A stretch of 64,000 bases of DNA from Parasponia andersonii (Eukaryota; Streptophyta; Magnoliopsida; Rosales; Cannabaceae). Where the stretch lies: NCBI GenBank assembly GCA_002914805.1, contig JXTB01000025.1:630271-694270 (forward strand), given 5' to 3'. A model generated the notes under the pieces. That model made no database searches. It saw only the letters and a list, made by a program, of their open reading frames with translations, and had not been told where the DNA came from. Shown here one piece after another: positions 60,596 to 64,000 of this stretch. Positions within the stretch are counted from its first letter, which is position 1. Every line of letters starts with the position of its first letter. Position numbers and translations under genes: made by a program.

Positions 60596-61010
60596 TGTTT
60601 GGTAGGAAATATTTGTGGGAGCATGCAGAGAGTGGATAAAGTAGAGTGAAAGGAGAGGTAAAATCTATTGTTTGGTAAGTGGGATTAAAAGAGGGAGAGG
60701 AGATGTAGAGGGATTTGTTCTCCTTCGTGCCTATTATCTTGAATCATCTCATTAATGGAACGATTTAACATTTTCTTTACGTTTTCAAAGTAAAATAAAA
60801 AAATACTATTTTTAAAATTTATTTAAATAATAATGAAGTGGATAACATAGTAAATTTATAAACAAACTATTATATTTATAAACAATTTTCATAACATATG
60901 AGATTGCAAGGATTTGTTTTATGGTGAATACGAAGACTCTCTTCTCTGTAATTTATAGAGGCTCTATAGAAAATAATACATAGTATCTCTATTATCTACT
61001 AGAATTTCTT
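60596..61010. mobile_element. TGTTTGGTA-type MITE fragment
   Basis: TGTTTGGTAGGAAAT at 60596 has the same end as the elements at 27685 and 43693, and the phrase CTCATTAATGGAACGATT near 60755 resembles CCCATTAATGGGAAGATT at 43932. No right end is seen; the fragment runs into the LTR-like insertion. A directly oriented sister phrase, GAGGTAAAATC then TTGTTTG, occurs at 60655 and 62597. Confidence 0.45.
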
Positions 61011-62490
61011 TTATATATATATATTTATTAAACTATTTAATAAATAAATTATTAATTAAATTAATATATATAATATAAATAAAACATAACCTTCTTTTTA
61101 CTTATACTTATATATATATAGATATAATTTATAAACCAAAAAAAAAACGTGACCTTTTGTTTTATAAAGAAAACGTAATATATATACATATAACTAATTA
61201 ATTTAATTAATTAATATATGTATATATATAATAGCAGATAACTCTTTCAAGAAAGAGTGTTTCACTTTCAGTCAGTTTCCCAATTTCTATTTATCTAATT
61301 ATCTGATAATTAGATATTTTTAAATTCAAAATTTAAACAAATTAAGAAACTTATCTCTCCATAAATTTAAATTAAATTAAACAATTAATTTAAAATTAAT
61401 TAATTAATAACAATTATTAATTACATATAGATAAACTATTTATCTAGACAAAATGTGCAATAATATAAATAATGTAATATCCACTACAGTGTTTGTAAGA
61501 GATGGAATTAGAGACCTATAGACCTGTAATTCAAGCTCTAATAAATTATGACAATTAATTAAACTCTTTAATTAATTTGTCTAATTTATTAATTCTAGTA
61601 TTACTCCACTAAAAATGCGGAATCATACTCTTGAAATTACAGAATTAATTTACTCAGAAAACAGTGAGCAGTTCATCGATTTAATCATTACATGTAGTTC
61701 AATCCTCCATAGACAATTTATAATTGGAGCTAGGTTATATTCTATTTACCTCTCCAATTACATCTTTATCATTGTGTACCGTTGATTCTCTAATGAACAA
61801 TTAATTTATAAATCTATTATAAATTGAGTACTCAAACTGTTCAAGTCCTGAATCAATACATAAGGGAATCATCTTTCTAGCTTCCTAATGGAAGGAATTG
61901 ATTCTATATCTGTAAGTTACATTCCCAACTACTCATCTCATCATGCTCCCAAGATACAAGTATTTCGATATGTTTAAAAATAAACTTTTAACAAGTATGT
62001 CAAAGAACATAATATTATAAATAGGAGTCTATAACTACTCAGGATTAAGATTGATCTACATATGATCATCTAGTGATATTATTTGAGTTCTCAATAGTTA
62101 ACGGGATTTATGTGAGATTCAAATCATGTCTGGTCCAGTCCTATATAATCAAATTATATAAAATACCTCCATTGTGATATCAACACATCAATAGTCCAGA
62201 TAAGACTATTATATTCTCAATGTTAATGGATCGTACTAATAATATTTAATTAAAGATCCCAAATTTTAATTAATTATTACAAACTATATTTAGTTTATTA
62301 TCCATAAATTTAATCATCATGTATATAACACTTATATGCTAAATTTATGGTAACATAAATAAATCAGGGATTTTCTAATATTTAATGACATAACAATTCT
62401 GTACAAATTCAAATAGAAAAATGTCATTTTATTAATTCAAAAAATATCCAAAATATACATGCTTTTAGGACATAAACCCTAATACAAACA
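61011..62490 (-). mobile_element. Solo-LTR-like insertion with TTCTT duplication
   Basis: On the minus strand it begins TGTTTGTATTAGGGTTTATG, a typical Copia LTR start, and runs about 1.48 kb. TTCTT occurs directly outside both ends (61006-61010 and 62491-62495). The other end lacks the expected CA, so the boundary may be eroded. No pol is present. Confidence 0.5.
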
Positions 62491-62495
62491 TTCTT

Positions 62496-64000
62496 CATTC
62501 ATTTTACTCTATTTCTCTCCTACTTGATAATTTAAATATTTGGGAAGAGTGATTTGTGTGAGAATGAAGAGGGGTGGAGGGAGAAAAGTGGGAGAAGAGG
62601 TAAAATCATTTGTTTGATAGGAGAGAACAAGTTAAGGAGTTGAAAATATTATAAAATAATTAAATAGATTATATTAAATAGATAAATTGTCACGACCCAA
62701 AACCTGGGCTAGTGGCAGAAGGAGAATTTCACAAAAGTGGAAAATTCTTTGATTTATTTGAAAAGTGTCAAAAGTTCTAGTTTTTATAAAAACAGTCCAT
62801 TTAAATAAAATAATCGGAATTTCATCCCGTGAACCACTCCCACAGTTCATATACACCATTAAACATAGACTGAATAATAATTAAAAATCACGAAGTCACA
62901 TAAAAGCCCAAGCATCACCATCTTCCACAACAAAAGTCAAATACCAGAATGGTATACATAAGTTCGCAGACAAAATAGAAAGCATTAATCTTGGTTCAAT
63001 ACTAATACAAAACCTAAATAGTCCATAGACTACGACAACAAACTCCTAGCATTACCAAGAGACGAACTGCATTCCAGATGACCTCTTACTCCTCTTGATC
63101 GCCAAGATCGCACTGGACACCACATGAGGAAGAAGGTAGGGGTGAGCATAAAATGCCTAGTAGGAAAAATAGTTATCTCGATCGAAAATATTTTAGTGAT
63201 GGGGAATTCCTGCATAGTTAGTTTAGTCCAAAACATACATATATATATATAATCCAAACCGGAAATCCACATATATATATAAAGCAGTGTAATCAAAACC
63301 ATTCAATTCATATACACATGACAAAAATCAACCCATACCCATGAGCTCTCATCCTCTCATCTATGGAAACCCAGGATGATGGCTCTAAGTATGCCTAATA
63401 GCCTACCTGATAGCTAAGCCCATACCCGGAGGGAATACCCGTGTATCGCCTACCAAATCTGGATGGGCAACCGAGTTGCCTACACCTGCCAAATGGGGAG
63501 GTAATCAAAAGTAACAAAACCCTGCACGAGTTTACAGACTTTCACCGATGGTAGGGCACGCAGCGCCACACTGTAAACCCATGATGCTAACATGATGCTC
63601 ATGTATGATCTTATGACACGTACAATACAGAACTGAAGTTTGAAAATTATCTTGCTCTGATTTTTCAGTAAAATCAGCATACTAGGTTTTTATAGAAAAA
63701 TGGGCAGCATAATGGCCATATTTTTAATATACCCGAAATAACCTGCACTCAGAAAATTCCCAGAGTAATATAGTATATATCTCATACAACCAATTCCCAT
63801 CACAGATATTTGAGAAACCAAAAATCACATTTGTTCTCATATGTTGCAGAAAATAAGTTTTATTCAAAAACGATATAAAACAAAGGTAATTGAGTCCCTA
63901 CCTCGCTCGAATAGTAATACCATACTATCGAATCCTCAAGGTGTCGTTGACGATCGACCAGAGGGTCGGGAACCAATTCCATGCTCTCGATCATCCTCTT
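62496..64000. other. Purine-rich flank, then GC-richer unidentified repeat block
   Basis: To about 62690 the sequence is purine-rich and resembles the MITE arms. From GTCACGACCC (62691) to the window edge the base composition is more even and the sequence has the look of a retrotransposon LTR or leader, but no conserved protein motif appears in any frame. A minus-strand frame at 63302-63030 reads MWCPVRSWRSRGVRGHLEC, without known relatives. The block continues beyond the window. Confidence 0.35.

Overview
This is a stretch of nuclear DNA from a flowering plant, almost certainly a eudicot. It is AT-rich, its genes have GT-AG introns, its ribosomal-protein promoter carries telo-boxes, and it holds many LTR-retrotransposon pieces and MITEs. 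All six intact protein genes have recognisable plant relatives. The species cannot be read from the sequence.

Layout. 1-4100: repeat-bearing intergenic DNA with two recent short tandem duplications. 4508-6812 (+): a PUB9-type U-box/ARM E3 ubiquitin ligase with one intron. 11401-13570 (-): CHIP, the chaperone-linked TPR/U-box E3 ligase, eight coding exons, convergent with PUB9. 15698-18082 (-): HINT3, a histidine-triad hydrolase with a predicted peroxisomal PTS2 signal, seven exons. 19459-22792: two ~1.14 kb solo LTRs of one family in inverted orientation, with a decayed third copy at about 25840-27080. 27685-33672: a MITE-like element and a ~4 kb decayed DNA-transposon-like region holding a Ulp1-protease remnant and subterminal repeat arrays. 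34030-35392 (+): OXI1-type AGC kinase, one intron. 39178-39695: a MITE. 40753-42870 (-): ribosomal protein eL32 with a ~1 kb intron in its 5' leader. 43693-44018: another MITE. 46708-52687: a Copia retrotransposon remnant with broken gag-pol. 55744-56502 (+): AIR12, a secreted GPI-anchored b-type cytochrome, intronless. 59214-64000: a MITE, a second copy of the AIR12 upstream region without the gene, a solo-LTR-like insertion and a GC-richer unidentified repeat block.

Functional themes. Two U-box ligases stand tail to tail, and PUB9, CHIP and AIR12 occur in the same order in Arabidopsis (At3g07360, At3g07370, At3g07390; from memory), which suggests conserved gene order interrupted here by HINT3, OXI1, RPL32 and about 40 kb of repeats. 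OXI1 (oxidative-burst signalling) and AIR12 (apoplastic/plasma-membrane redox) both concern reactive oxygen, but nothing in the sequence ties them together.

I did not find a convincing new biological system. The best leads are the partial tandem duplication around AIR12, the inverted solo-LTR pair that could give double-stranded RNA, and the repeat-rich Ulp1-bearing element at 29715-33672.
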